Below, piece after piece: positions 1 to 6,258 of a DNA stretch of 10,926 bases. This DNA comes from Burkholderiaceae bacterium (GTDB lineage Bacteria; Pseudomonadota; Gammaproteobacteria; Burkholderiales; Burkholderiaceae_C). The stretch lies in assembly GCA_025458585.1 (NCBI GenBank), contig JALOSD010000047.1:1-10926 (forward strand), read 5' to 3'. The notes below the pieces were generated by a model. The model was not told the DNA's origin and did not search any database. It saw nothing but the letters and a program-made list of their open reading frames with translations. Position numbers and translations under genes: made by a program. Each line of letters opens with the position of its first letter. Positions within the stretch are counted from its first letter, which is position 1.

Positions 1-599
1 AGCCAGTCGCCGAGCGCGCGCCAGCCCTCGCCGTCGGCGCCGGCCGCCTGCGCGCCGGCCATCGTCGCGGCGACGAAGAGCGCGCCCGTCTTCGCGCGCT
101 GGTAATCGACCAGCGACACGCGCGACTCGCACTCCCACGCCTGACCGGCGGCGATGCCGAACGGCATGCCGACGCCCTGCGCGATCGTGTCCATCAGGCT
201 CGCCAGCCGCTGCGGCGAGCGCCCCGCCGCGCGCGCAACGGTCTGGAAACCGAGCACGATCAGCGCGTCGCCGGCGAGCACCGCCAGCGGCTCGCCGAAC
301 GCGTACGGCACCGAGGCACGGCCGCGGCGCGTCGGCGCGTCGTCGAAGCACGGCAGGTCGTCGTGCACGAGCGAGGCGCAGTGCAGAAGCTCGATCGCGA
401 CCGCGGCCGCCATCGACAGCTCGGGGTCATCGTCGCCGCAGGCGTGCGCCACCGCCAGACACAGGCGCGGCCGCACGCGCGCGCCGCCGGGGAAGACCGC
501 GTGCCGGATCGCGCCGGCGAGCTTCGGCGGGGCGCCGGGGTGTTCGCTGGCGGCGACCGCCGCGGCAAGCGCTTGTTCGATGCGGGAGCTGGGCTTCAT
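1..599 (-). CDS. crtE: Geranylgeranyl diphosphate synthase CrtE (partial, 3' end outside window)
   Basis: Trans-isoprenyl diphosphate synthase that condenses isopentenyl diphosphate with allylic diphosphates to give the C20 precursor of carotenoids (and of phytol/bacteriochlorophyll tails). Reading leftward from the ATG at 599-597, the 199 visible residues show PGGARVRPRL (about 37-46), the first aspartate-rich motif DDLPCFDD (80-87) followed by RRGR (91-94), GDAL (110-113), GQAWECE (152-158) and the K-T pair of YQRAKTGALF (170-171). The second aspartate-rich motif lies beyond the left edge, so the gene is cut by the window and not broken. The start is supported by a Shine-Dalgarno GAGGA (complement of 605-609) five bases upstream. 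The gene diverges from crtD across a 91-base region with PpsR-like sites, which argues for a carotenoid CrtE. A housekeeping farnesyl diphosphate synthase (IspA) is the alternative, since motifs alone do not fully separate the two. Confidence 0.88.
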   Translation of the reverse strand, partial: MKPSSRIEQALAAAVAASEHPGAPPKLAGAIRHAVFPGGARVRPRLCLAVAHACGDDDPELSMAAAVAIELLHCASLVHDDLPCFDDAPTRRGRASVPYAFGEPLAVLAGDALIVLGFQTVARAAGRSPQRLASLMDTIAQGVGMPFGIAAGQAWECESRVSLVDYQRAKTGALFVAATMAGAQAAGADGEGWRALGDW

Positions 600-630
600 G
601 GCGATCCTCGACCGCGCGGCGCGCGGAAGG

Positions 631-659
631 TTGGGACGACCGATCTGTCAACTTATTGT
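631..659 (+). promoter_or_regulatory. Candidate sigma70-type promoter for crtDC
   Basis: TTGGGA (631-636) and TATTGT (654-659) each match the TTGACA/TATAAT consensus at four of six positions and are 17 bases apart. Transcription would start near 666, leaving a short leader that carries the crtD ribosome site AGGA (680-683). The TATTGT element lies inside the first TGT...ACA palindrome. This is motif matching only, and purple-bacterial promoters often deviate from consensus. Confidence 0.35.
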
Positions 660-664
660 TTACA
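646..664. promoter_or_regulatory. PpsR/CrtJ-like operator, imperfect (TGT-N13-ACA)
   Basis: TGTCAACTTATTGTTTACA has the TGT/ACA half-sites of the PpsR/CrtJ operator, but its spacer is 13 bases instead of the canonical 12. It shares the 9-base direct repeat CTGTCAACT (645-653 and 671-679) with the perfect site just downstream. Two adjacent sites fit the family's cooperative binding, but the off-by-one spacing makes this copy less certain. It overlaps the candidate -10 element of crtD. Confidence 0.45.
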
Positions 665-671
665 GATCGAC

Positions 672-689
672 TGTCAACTAGGATAGACA
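672..689. promoter_or_regulatory. PpsR/CrtJ operator (perfect TGT-N12-ACA)
   Basis: TGTCAACTAGGATAGACA matches the PpsR/CrtJ consensus TGT-N12-ACA exactly. It ends two bases before the crtD ATG and covers the crtD Shine-Dalgarno AGGA (680-683). On the other strand it contains TTGACA (677-672), a perfect -35-type hexamer facing crtE, although I find no convincing -10 at the right distance. PpsR/CrtJ regulators control photosynthesis and carotenoid genes in response to oxygen and light, and the crtE/crtD divergent position is the expected one. Confidence 0.65.
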
Positions 690-690
690 C

Positions 691-2199
691 ATGCCCGCGT
701 CGCGTCAACCCGCCACGAACCCTCTGCGCGAGCGCGTCGTCGTCGTCGGTGCCGGCGTCGGCGGGCTCGTCGCCGCGTGCGAGCTCGCGCACCGCGGTGT
801 CGACGTGACGCTCGTCGAGCGCGCCGCCGAGCCCGGCGGCAAGATGCGCCGCGTGCCGGTCGGCGACACCTGGATCGACGGCGGGCCGACAGTGTTCACG
901 ATGCGCTGGGTGTTCGACCGCCTGTTCGACGACCTCGGCGTCGCGCTCGACGAGCACCTGCGGCTGCAGCCGCTTCGCGTGCTCGCGCGCCACGCGTGGA
1001 GCGCCGACGAGCGCTTCGACCTCGGCTTTCGCGCCTTCGTCGAGCGCGGGCGCGCGATCTTCCGCACGCTCGACGAGCCATTCATGCGCTCGAGCCGGCC
1101 GAACCCGGTGAGCCTCGCGTGGCGCGTCGGCCTGCGCGGGCTGCCGGGGCTGCTCGGCATCTCGCCGTTCACGACGCTGTGGCGCGAGCTCGGCCGCTAC
1201 TTCCCCGACCCGCGGCTGGGCCGCTACGCCACGTACTGCGGCGCGTCGCCGTTCCACGCCCCGGCCACGCTGATGCTCGTCGCCCACGTCGAGCAGGAAG
1301 GCGTATGGGCGGTCGACGGCGGCATGCACCGCATCGCGCAGGTGCTCGCCGCGCTCGCCGAGCGCGCCGGCGCGCGGCTGCGCTTCGGCTGCGAGGTGCG
1401 CGAGATCGTCGTCGAGGCGGGGCGCGCGCGCGGCGTGCGCCTGGCCGACGGCGAGACGCTGCCGGCCGACGCCGTCGTCTTCAACGGTGACGTCGCCGCG
1501 CTCGGCGCCGGGCTGCTCGGCGACGCCGCGCGCGCCGCCGCGGCGCCGGTGCCGGCGCCCAAGCGGTCGCTGTCGGCCGTCACGTGGAACGCCGTCGCGC
1601 GCACCGCGGGCTTTCCGCTCGTGCGCCACACCGTGTTCTTCTCCGACGACTACCCGGCCGAGTTCGCCGAGATCACGCGCGCGCGCCGCCTGCCGACGAC
1701 GCCGACGGTCTACGTCTGCGCGCAGGACCGCGACGACGATGCCACCGCCCCGCCCGGCGCCGAGCGGCTGCTCGTGCTCGTCAACGCGCCGGCCGACGGC
1801 GACCACCACCCCATCCCCGCCGAGGAGCTCGCCGCATGCGAAGCACGAACCTTCCGCCACCTGGCAGCCTGCGGGCTGCAGGTGTCCCTCGATTCCTCGG
1901 CGACGCAGGTGACGACGCCGAGCGGCTTCCACCGCCTGTTCCCGGGCACGGGGGGCGCGCTGTACGGCCAGGCGTCGCACGGCTGGCAGGCGTCGTTCAC
2001 GCGCCCGGGCGCGGCGAGCCGGATCCCGGGGCTCATGCTGGCAGGCGGGAGCGTGCACCCGGGGCCGGGGGTGCCGATGGCGGCGCTGTCGGGGCGGCTG
2101 GCGGCGAGCCGGGTGCTCGACGACCTGAGGCGTACTCGCCCGCGTTCGACCGCCCCGTGGCCGAAGGCGGCTACGCCTGGTGGTATGTCGACGCCCTGA
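691..2199 (+). CDS. crtD: Hydroxyneurosporene/methoxyneurosporene desaturase CrtD
   Basis: FAD-dependent carotenoid 3,4-desaturase of the CrtI/CrtD family, which introduces the terminal double bond in hydroxylated or methoxylated acyclic carotenoids on the way to spheroidene or spirilloxanthin. The 502-residue product has the normal family length. It carries an N-terminal Rossmann motif GAGVGG (20-25) with the ribose-binding acid at E43, then AEPGGKMR, the DGGPTVFTM segment (about 63-71), and the C-terminal flavin-binding signature AGGSVHPGPGVPMAALSGR. The ATG at 691 has AGGA seven bases upstream. The tail ends in PGGMSTP, and its last 43 bases overlap the presumed crtC start. CrtI, a paralogue with similar motifs, is the main alternative; adjacency to crtC in the same orientation favours CrtD. 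Confidence 0.87.
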   Translation: MPASRQPATNPLRERVVVVGAGVGGLVAACELAHRGVDVTLVERAAEPGGKMRRVPVGDTWIDGGPTVFTMRWVFDRLFDDLGVALDEHLRLQPLRVLARHAWSADERFDLGFRAFVERGRAIFRTLDEPFMRSSRPNPVSLAWRVGLRGLPGLLGISPFTTLWRELGRYFPDPRLGRYATYCGASPFHAPATLMLVAHVEQEGVWAVDGGMHRIAQVLAALAERAGARLRFGCEVREIVVEAGRARGVRLADGETLPADAVVFNGDVAALGAGLLGDAARAAAAPVPAPKRSLSAVTWNAVARTAGFPLVRHTVFFSDDYPAEFAEITRARRLPTTPTVYVCAQDRDDDATAPPGAERLLVLVNAPADGDHHPIPAEELAACEARTFRHLAACGLQVSLDSSATQVTTPSGFHRLFPGTGGALYGQASHGWQASFTRPGAASRIPGLMLAGGSVHPGPGVPMAALSGRLAASRVLDDLRRTRPRSTAPWPKAATPGGMSTP

Positions 2200-3089
2200 G
2201 CGACGACGGCGCGCACGCACTGACGCTGATCGCGTTCGTCGGCAGCGTCTTCTCGCCCTACTACGCCTGGCAGCGCCGCCGCGGCGTGGCCGACCCGCAG
2301 AACCACTGCGCCGTCAACCTCGCGCTCTACCGGCCCGACCGCCCGGGCGGCAAGCGCTGGGCGATGACCGAGCGCGGCCGCGCCGCGCTCGAGCGAGACG
2401 CGACCCACCTGCGCATCGGGCCGAGCGCGCTCGCGTGGCACGACGACGGCGCCGAACGCGGCCTGCACGTGACGATCGACGAGACGACGGTGCCCTTTCC
2501 GTCGCGGCTGCGCGGGCGGCTGCACGTGCGCCCGCTCGCCGTGATGCACGACACCTACACGCTGGATGCGCGCGGACGCCACCGCTGGCACCCGATCGCA
2601 CCGCTGGCGCGCATCGAGGTCGAGTTCACCGCCCCCGCCCTGCGCTGGCAGGGCGAGGCCTACCTCGACTCGAACTTCGGCGACGCGCCGCTCGAGGCCG
2701 ACTTCGCGCGCTGGGACTGGTCGCGTGCGCACCTGCCGGGCGGGCGCGTCGCCGTGTTCTACGACGTCACGCGCCGCGACGGCTCGCCGCACGGCCTCGC
2801 GTTGCAGTTCGACGCCGCCGGCACCGTGCGCGCGATCGAGGCGCCGCCGCACGCGCCGCTCGGACGCACCGGCTGGCGCGTCGAGCGCGGCACGCGCAGC
2901 GACGCCGGCGCGCCGGCGCGCGTGCTGAAGACCCTCGAGGACACGCCGTTCTACGCCCGCTCGCTCGTACGCTCGCAGCTGCACGGCGAGAGCGCGACCG
3001 CGGTGCACGAGAGCCTGTCGCTCGCGCGCTTCGCGTCGCCGGTCGTGCAGGCGATGTTGCCGTTCCGGATGCCGCGACGCTCCCGCTGA
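2157..3089 (+). CDS. crtC: Acyclic carotenoid 1,2-hydratase CrtC (hydroxyneurosporene synthase)
   Basis: Adds water across the C1-C2 double bond of acyclic carotenoids such as neurosporene or lycopene, giving the 1-hydroxy substrate used by CrtD. Conserved blocks include GGYAWWYVDALSDDG near the N-terminus, IAFVGSVFSPYYAW, DPQNHCAVN, RWAMTERGR, GRHRWHPIAPLAR, YLDSNFGDAPLE and FARWDWSRAHL, and the C-terminal LPFRMPR. The start is uncertain. The only standard start codon near the conserved N-terminus in this frame is GTG at 2157, which gives about 310 residues and a 43-base overlap with crtD. No ATG, GTG or TTG occurs in the preceding stretch back to an ATG near 1836 deep inside crtD, and homology-like residues (FDRP) extend four codons upstream of the GTG. 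No clear Shine-Dalgarno is visible, so translational coupling to crtD is likely. The gene is probably co-transcribed with crtD. Confidence 0.85.
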   Translation: MAEGGYAWWYVDALSDDGAHALTLIAFVGSVFSPYYAWQRRRGVADPQNHCAVNLALYRPDRPGGKRWAMTERGRAALERDATHLRIGPSALAWHDDGAERGLHVTIDETTVPFPSRLRGRLHVRPLAVMHDTYTLDARGRHRWHPIAPLARIEVEFTAPALRWQGEAYLDSNFGDAPLEADFARWDWSRAHLPGGRVAVFYDVTRRDGSPHGLALQFDAAGTVRAIEAPPHAPLGRTGWRVERGTRSDAGAPARVLKTLEDTPFYARSLVRSQLHGESATAVHESLSLARFASPVVQAMLPFRMPRRSR

Positions 3090-3121
3090 GCGACCGGCCG
3101 GGTACCGCGCCGGCACCCCGC

Positions 3122-3127
3122 TAGACT
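3122..3127 (+). promoter_or_regulatory. Candidate -10 element immediately upstream of dnaG
   Basis: TAGACT matches TATAAT at four of six positions and lies six bases before the dnaG ATG. There is no recognisable -35 at 16-18 bases, and no Shine-Dalgarno between crtC and dnaG. If real, transcription would begin at or very near the start codon. Weak, motif-only evidence. Confidence 0.25.
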
Positions 3128-3133
3128 GCCCGC

Positions 3134-5002
3134 ATGATCCCGCCGGGCTTCATCCAGGAGTTGCTCGCGCGCGTCGACATCGTCGACGTCGTCGGCCGCC
3201 ACGTGCAGCTGCGCAAGACGGGCGCGAACCTGGTCGGGCTGTGCCCTTTCCACGGCGAGAAGTCGCCGAGCTTCACCGTCAGCCCGGCCAAGCAGTTCTA
3301 TCACTGCTTCGGCTGCGGCGCGAGCGGCGACGCGATCCGCTTCCTCACCGAGCACCACGGCATGAGCTTCGTCGAGGCGGTGCACGAGCTCGCGCAGCAG
3401 GTCGGCGCGCAGGTACCAGAGGACCGCGCCACGCCCGAGCAGCGCGAGCGTGCGGCGCAGCAGCGCGAACGCGAGGCGACGCTCGCCGGCGTGCTGAAGA
3501 CCGCCGCCGACCACTACCGCAGGCAGCTGAAGGCGAGCCCGCGCGCGATCGGGTACCTGAAGTCGCGCGGCCTGTCGGGCGAGGTCGCGGCACGCTTCGC
3601 GCTCGGCTACGCGAGCGACAGCTGGCGCGGCCTGGCGAGCGTGTTCCCTCGCTACGACGACCCGCTGCTCGTCGAAGCGGGGCTCGTGATCGTGCACGCC
3701 GCCGACGAGTCGGGGGGCGAGGACGAGAAGCGCTACGACCGCTTCCGCGACCGCATCATGTTCCCGATCCGCAGCGTCAAGGGCGAGGTGATCGGTTTCG
3801 GCGCGCGCGTGCTCGACCGTGGCGAACCGAAGTACCTGAACTCGCCCGAGACGCCGCTGTTCCACAAGGGCCGCGAGCTGTACGGGCTGTTCGAGGCGCG
3901 CACCGGGCTGCGCGAGCGCGGCGTGGCGCTCGTCGTCGAGGGCTACATGGACGTCGTCGCGCTCGCCCAGCTCGGGCTGCCGAACGCCGTGGCCACGCTC
4001 GGCACCGCGTGCACGCCGGACCACGTCGCCAAGCTGCTGCGCTTCACCGACCGCGTCGTCTTCAGCTTCGACGGCGACGCCGCCGGCCGCCGCGCCGCGG
4101 TGCGCGCGCTCGAGGCGGCGCTGCCGCACGCGAGCGACACGCGCAGCTTCCGCTTCCTCTTCCTGCCGCCCGAGCACGACCCCGACTCGTACGTGCGCGA
4201 GCACGGCCGCGAAGCCTTCGAGCGCCTGATGGCCGACGCGATGCCGCTGTCGCGCCTGCTCGTCGAGGTCGCGCAGGCCGACGGCGACCTCGCCACCGCC
4301 GAGGGCCGCGCGCGCATGCTTGCGCAGGCACGGCCGCTGTGGGCCCAGCTGCCCGACGGCGCGCTGCGCCGGCAGGTGCTCGGCGAGCTCGCGCGCGCGG
4401 GCGCGCTGCCCGTCGACGAGCTCGCCTCGATGTGGCAGGCGGCCGGTACGCCGCCGCCTGCACCGGCGGCCGCCGGCGAGCGCACGCGCGCCCCGGCGCG
4501 CAGCGCACCGCGGCGGCCGCTCGCCACCCGCCAGCCGCCGCGCAAGCCCGAGGACCGCGCGCTGCAGATGCTGCTCGCGCGCAGCGACTGGTGGGACGCG
4601 CTCTCGGCGCACGACCACGAGCTGTTGCACGCGCTGCCGGCGCCGCACGGCGCGCTCGTGTCGTGGCTCGAGCGCGAGATCGCCGAGCACGGCGCGCGCC
4701 CCTGGGCTGCGCTTCGGCTCGCGCTCGCCGACGACGCGCAGCTCGCCGAGGCGGGCGTCGACGTGGCCGCGTGGCAGGCCGACGTCGACACCGGCGACGC
4801 CCACGACGCGCAGCCCGACGACCTGCGGCGCGCCGTCGACCACCTGCACGAGCGCGCGCTGAAGGCCGCGCTCGAGGTGGCTGCGCGCGACGCGGCGCAC
4901 GACGCCGGCGCGCTGGCGCACTACCGCGACCTGCTCGCGCAGATGGCGCAGCTCAAGCAGCGCCTGACGGCAGCACGCGCCGAGGGCGAGCCCGCCCGCT
5001 AG
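3134..5002 (+). CDS. dnaG: DNA primase DnaG
   Basis: Synthesises RNA primers for chromosome replication and works with the DnaB helicase at the fork. The 622-residue product is full length. It has an N-terminal CHC2 zinc-binding domain with C37, H40, C58 and C61; an RNA polymerase basal domain including YRFRDRIMFPI-like sequence (about 201-212); and a TOPRIM core with the catalytic E269 (VVEGYMDVVAL), the metal-binding D313 and D315 (FDGDAAGRRAA), and DPDSY (349-353). A Pro/Ala/Arg-rich linker (about 439-472) leads to the C-terminal DnaB-interaction region. Every key residue is present. The ATG at 3134 aligns with the usual DnaG N-terminus (MIPPGFIQELLARVDIVDVV). No Shine-Dalgarno is obvious. 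The gap to crtC is only 44 bases. Neither rpsU upstream nor rpoD downstream is present, unlike the classical macromolecular synthesis operon. Confidence 0.97.
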   Translation: MIPPGFIQELLARVDIVDVVGRHVQLRKTGANLVGLCPFHGEKSPSFTVSPAKQFYHCFGCGASGDAIRFLTEHHGMSFVEAVHELAQQVGAQVPEDRATPEQRERAAQQREREATLAGVLKTAADHYRRQLKASPRAIGYLKSRGLSGEVAARFALGYASDSWRGLASVFPRYDDPLLVEAGLVIVHAADESGGEDEKRYDRFRDRIMFPIRSVKGEVIGFGARVLDRGEPKYLNSPETPLFHKGRELYGLFEARTGLRERGVALVVEGYMDVVALAQLGLPNAVATLGTACTPDHVAKLLRFTDRVVFSFDGDAAGRRAAVRALEAALPHASDTRSFRFLFLPPEHDPDSYVREHGREAFERLMADAMPLSRLLVEVAQADGDLATAEGRARMLAQARPLWAQLPDGALRRQVLGELARAGALPVDELASMWQAAGTPPPAPAAAGERTRAPARSAPRRPLATRQPPRKPEDRALQMLLARSDWWDALSAHDHELLHALPAPHGALVSWLEREIAEHGARPWAALRLALADDAQLAEAGVDVAAWQADVDTGDAHDAQPDDLRRAVDHLHERALKAALEVAARDAAHDAGALAHYRDLLAQMAQLKQRLTAARAEGEPAR

Positions 5003-5006
5003 CTCC

Positions 5007-5022
5007 GGCGCCTGCAAGCGCC
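5007..5022 (+). terminator. Short GC hairpin just after dnaG
   Basis: GGCGC (5007-5011) and GCGCC (5018-5022) form a perfect 5-bp stem with a 6-base loop starting four bases after the dnaG stop. No T-run follows. In sequence this GC-rich such a stem can arise by chance, so terminator function is doubtful. Confidence 0.2.
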
Positions 5023-5063
5023 CCGCGGCAAGGCCCCTGGCCACGGCCCCGGCGCGCGCCCGG

Positions 5064-5124
5064 TGTAACCTGCGCCGCGCCTGGTGAGAGCCGGGCGCCG
5101 CACGCGGCCGGTGCTTGTAACCTG
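5064..5124 (+). repeat. Two direct copies of TGTAACCTG in the arsS leader; possible ECF-sigma -35 elements
   Basis: TGTAACCTG occurs at 5064-5072 and again at 5116-5124, both in the orientation of arsS and 52 bases apart. GTAACC is the -35 core described for Caulobacter SigF-type ECF promoters (GTAACC-N16-CGAA). The second copy is followed after 16 bases by CGCA (5139-5142), three of four matches, about 30 bases before the arsS start codon. The first copy has no matching -10. The remainder of the 169-base dnaG-arsS gap shows nothing else I can name. Confidence 0.35.
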
Positions 5125-5171
5125 GCACACCTTGCCGCCGCACCCCGTTCCCGCCGTCGCCGTCAGCCCCG

Positions 5172-6134
5172 ATGCACGCCACCCTCCCCTTGCTCGCCGC
5201 CACCACCTTCCCCGCGCTGCGCCGCGACCGGCTCGACACGCTGCAGGTCAACCTCGGCTACCGCTGCAACCAGAGCTGCCTGCACTGCCACGTCGGCGCC
5301 AGCCCGCAGCGCACCGAGGCGATGGACGGCGAGACGATCGACCTCGTGCTGCAGGTGCTCGAACGCCGCCGCGTCGGCTCCCTCGACCTGACCGGCGGCG
5401 CGCCCGAGCTGAACCCGCAGTTCCGCCGCCTCGTGCGCGCCGCGCGCGCGCTCGGCGTGCGCGTGATCGACCGCTGCAACCTGACGATCCTGCTCGAGCC
5501 CGGGCACGAGGATCTCGCCGACTTCCTCGGCGGCGAAGGCGTCGAGATCGTCGCGTCGCTGCCCTGCTACTCGGCCGGCAACGTCGATCGCCAGCGCGGC
5601 GACGGCGTGTTCGACAAGAGCATCGCCGCGCTGCAGCGCCTGAACGCACTCGGCTACGGGCGCGGCGAGGGCCTCGTGCTCAACCTCGTCTACAACCCGC
5701 AGGGGCCCAGCCTGCCGCCGCCGCAGGCCGCCCTCGAGGCCGACTACAAGCGCGAGCTGCAGGCGCACTTCGGCATCGGGTTCGACCACCTCTACACGCT
5801 CGCCAACATGCCGATCCAGCGCTTCGGCAGCACGCTCGTCTCAAAGGGCGCGTTCGACGCCTACATGACGCTGCTCAAGGGCGCGCACCGCGACGACAAC
5901 CTCGCCACCGTGATGTGCCGCTCGCTCGTCAGCGTCGACTACCAGGGCTGGCTGTACGACTGCGACTTCAACCAGATGCTCGGCCTGCCCGCGCGACTGG
6001 ACGGCCGCCCGCGAGCCCACCTGCGCGACCTGCTCGCCGCCGACGACGTACGCGCGCCGATCCGCGTCGCCGACCACTGCTACGGCTGCACCGCCGGCCA
6101 GGGCAGCAGCTGCGGCGGTGCGCTCGCGGCATGA
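5172..6134 (+). CDS. arsS: Arsenosugar biosynthesis radical SAM protein ArsS
   Basis: Radical SAM enzyme that, in the characterised family, transfers a 5'-deoxyadenosyl group to dimethylarsinous acid, giving the nucleoside precursor of arsenosugars. The 320-residue protein has the cluster motif CxxxCxxC at C32, C36 and C39 (CNQSCLHC), the LTGGAPELNPQF block (about 73-84), the family-typical YNPQGPSLPPPQAALEADYK block, ANMPIQRFG, DYQGWLYDCDFNQMLGLP, and a C-terminal cysteine-rich tail CYGCTAG...SSCGG (C303, C306, C314). Some relatives carry selenocysteine; here all these positions are ordinary TGC codons with no in-frame TGA. No clear Shine-Dalgarno precedes the ATG at 5172. The TGA stop (6132-6134) overlaps an ATG (6131-6133) that opens the first repeat-encoded mini-ORF. 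The next genes are the transferase pair usually found beside this enzyme. Confidence 0.9.
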   Translation: MHATLPLLAATTFPALRRDRLDTLQVNLGYRCNQSCLHCHVGASPQRTEAMDGETIDLVLQVLERRRVGSLDLTGGAPELNPQFRRLVRAARALGVRVIDRCNLTILLEPGHEDLADFLGGEGVEIVASLPCYSAGNVDRQRGDGVFDKSIAALQRLNALGYGRGEGLVLNLVYNPQGPSLPPPQAALEADYKRELQAHFGIGFDHLYTLANMPIQRFGSTLVSKGAFDAYMTLLKGAHRDDNLATVMCRSLVSVDYQGWLYDCDFNQMLGLPARLDGRPRAHLRDLLAADDVRAPIRVADHCYGCTAGQGSSCGGALAA

Positions 6135-6196
6135 GCGCGCCGGGCCGCTCCCAAGCGCTCGTCCCGCAGCGCGCAGCGCGAAGGGTGGTCAGGTGA
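6131..6196 (+). CDS. Repeat-encoded mini-ORF 1 (21 residues), coupled to the arsS stop
   Basis: Begins MSAPGRSQALVPQRAAR. Its ATG overlaps the arsS stop (ATGA, 6131-6134) and its own TGA overlaps the GTG of the next mini-ORF (GTGA, 6193-6196). It has no Shine-Dalgarno of its own, so translation would depend on termination-reinitiation. The peptide is basic and has no recognised domain. It may serve only to carry ribosomes across the inserted repeat; whether a stable peptide is made is unknown. Confidence 0.22.
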   Translation: MSAPGRSQALVPQRAARRVVR

Positions 6197-6255
6197 CCGC
6201 GCCGGGCCGCCCCCAAGCGCTCATGCCACAGCGCGCAGCGCGATGGCTTGTGCCG
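6132..6255 (+). repeat. Two tandem 62-bp repeats between arsS and the glycosyltransferase
   Basis: Unit 1 (6132-6193) and unit 2 (6194-6255) match at 51 of 62 positions, and at 45 of the first 50. Both begin with TGA and share CGCGCCGGGCCGC, CCCAAGCGCTC and AGCGCGCAGCGCGA. Each contains the inverted repeat GCGCT-N8-AGCGC (6155-6172 and 6217-6234), with three of eight loop bases changed and the stem intact. A short unrepeated similarity, TGAGCCGTCCGG, follows at 6256, at the start of the glycosyltransferase. The period of 62 (66-base mini-ORF minus a 4-base overlap) makes each copy open in a new frame. I found no other copy in the window. It looks like a small dispersed or mobile repeat rather than part of either flanking gene. 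Confidence 0.8.
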
Positions 6256-6258
6256 TGA
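6193..6258 (+). CDS. Repeat-encoded mini-ORF 2 (21 residues), coupled to the glycosyltransferase start
   Basis: Second copy of the repeat peptide, starting V/MTAPGRPQALMPQRAAR. The GTG at 6193 overlaps the stop of mini-ORF 1, and its TGA (6256-6258) overlaps the GTG (6255-6257) of the glycosyltransferase. It differs from copy 1 by replacements at both ends (S/T, S/P, V/M, R/W, V/L, R/P), with no sign that substitutions are mainly synonymous. It is best read as a coupling element; a functional peptide is not supported. Confidence 0.22.
   Translation: MTAPGRPQALMPQRAARWLVP

Noticed and set aside
154..681. Plus-strand open frame across the crtE region reading into the divergent promoter.
   Set aside because: It is antisense to the clear CrtE frame with its DDLPCFDD motif, shows no family motif, and would run through the regulatory sites.
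427..2220. Very long open frame antisense to crtD (and similar long antisense or alternate frames over crtC and dnaG).
   Set aside because: Arg/Ala/Gly-rich, low-complexity translations with no recognisable domains. They are the expected by-product of high-GC coding sequence, and the plus-strand genes in the same DNA are unmistakable.
5003..5171. Riboswitch or structured leader ahead of arsS.
   Set aside because: GC-rich inverted repeats exist, but none forms a recognisable riboswitch core; only the TGTAACCTG duplication stood out.
6066..6134. Possible selenocysteine in the ArsS C-terminal cysteine-rich tail, as in some relatives.
   Set aside because: All the cysteine positions are TGC and the only TGA is the terminal stop. 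No SECIS-like element was evident.
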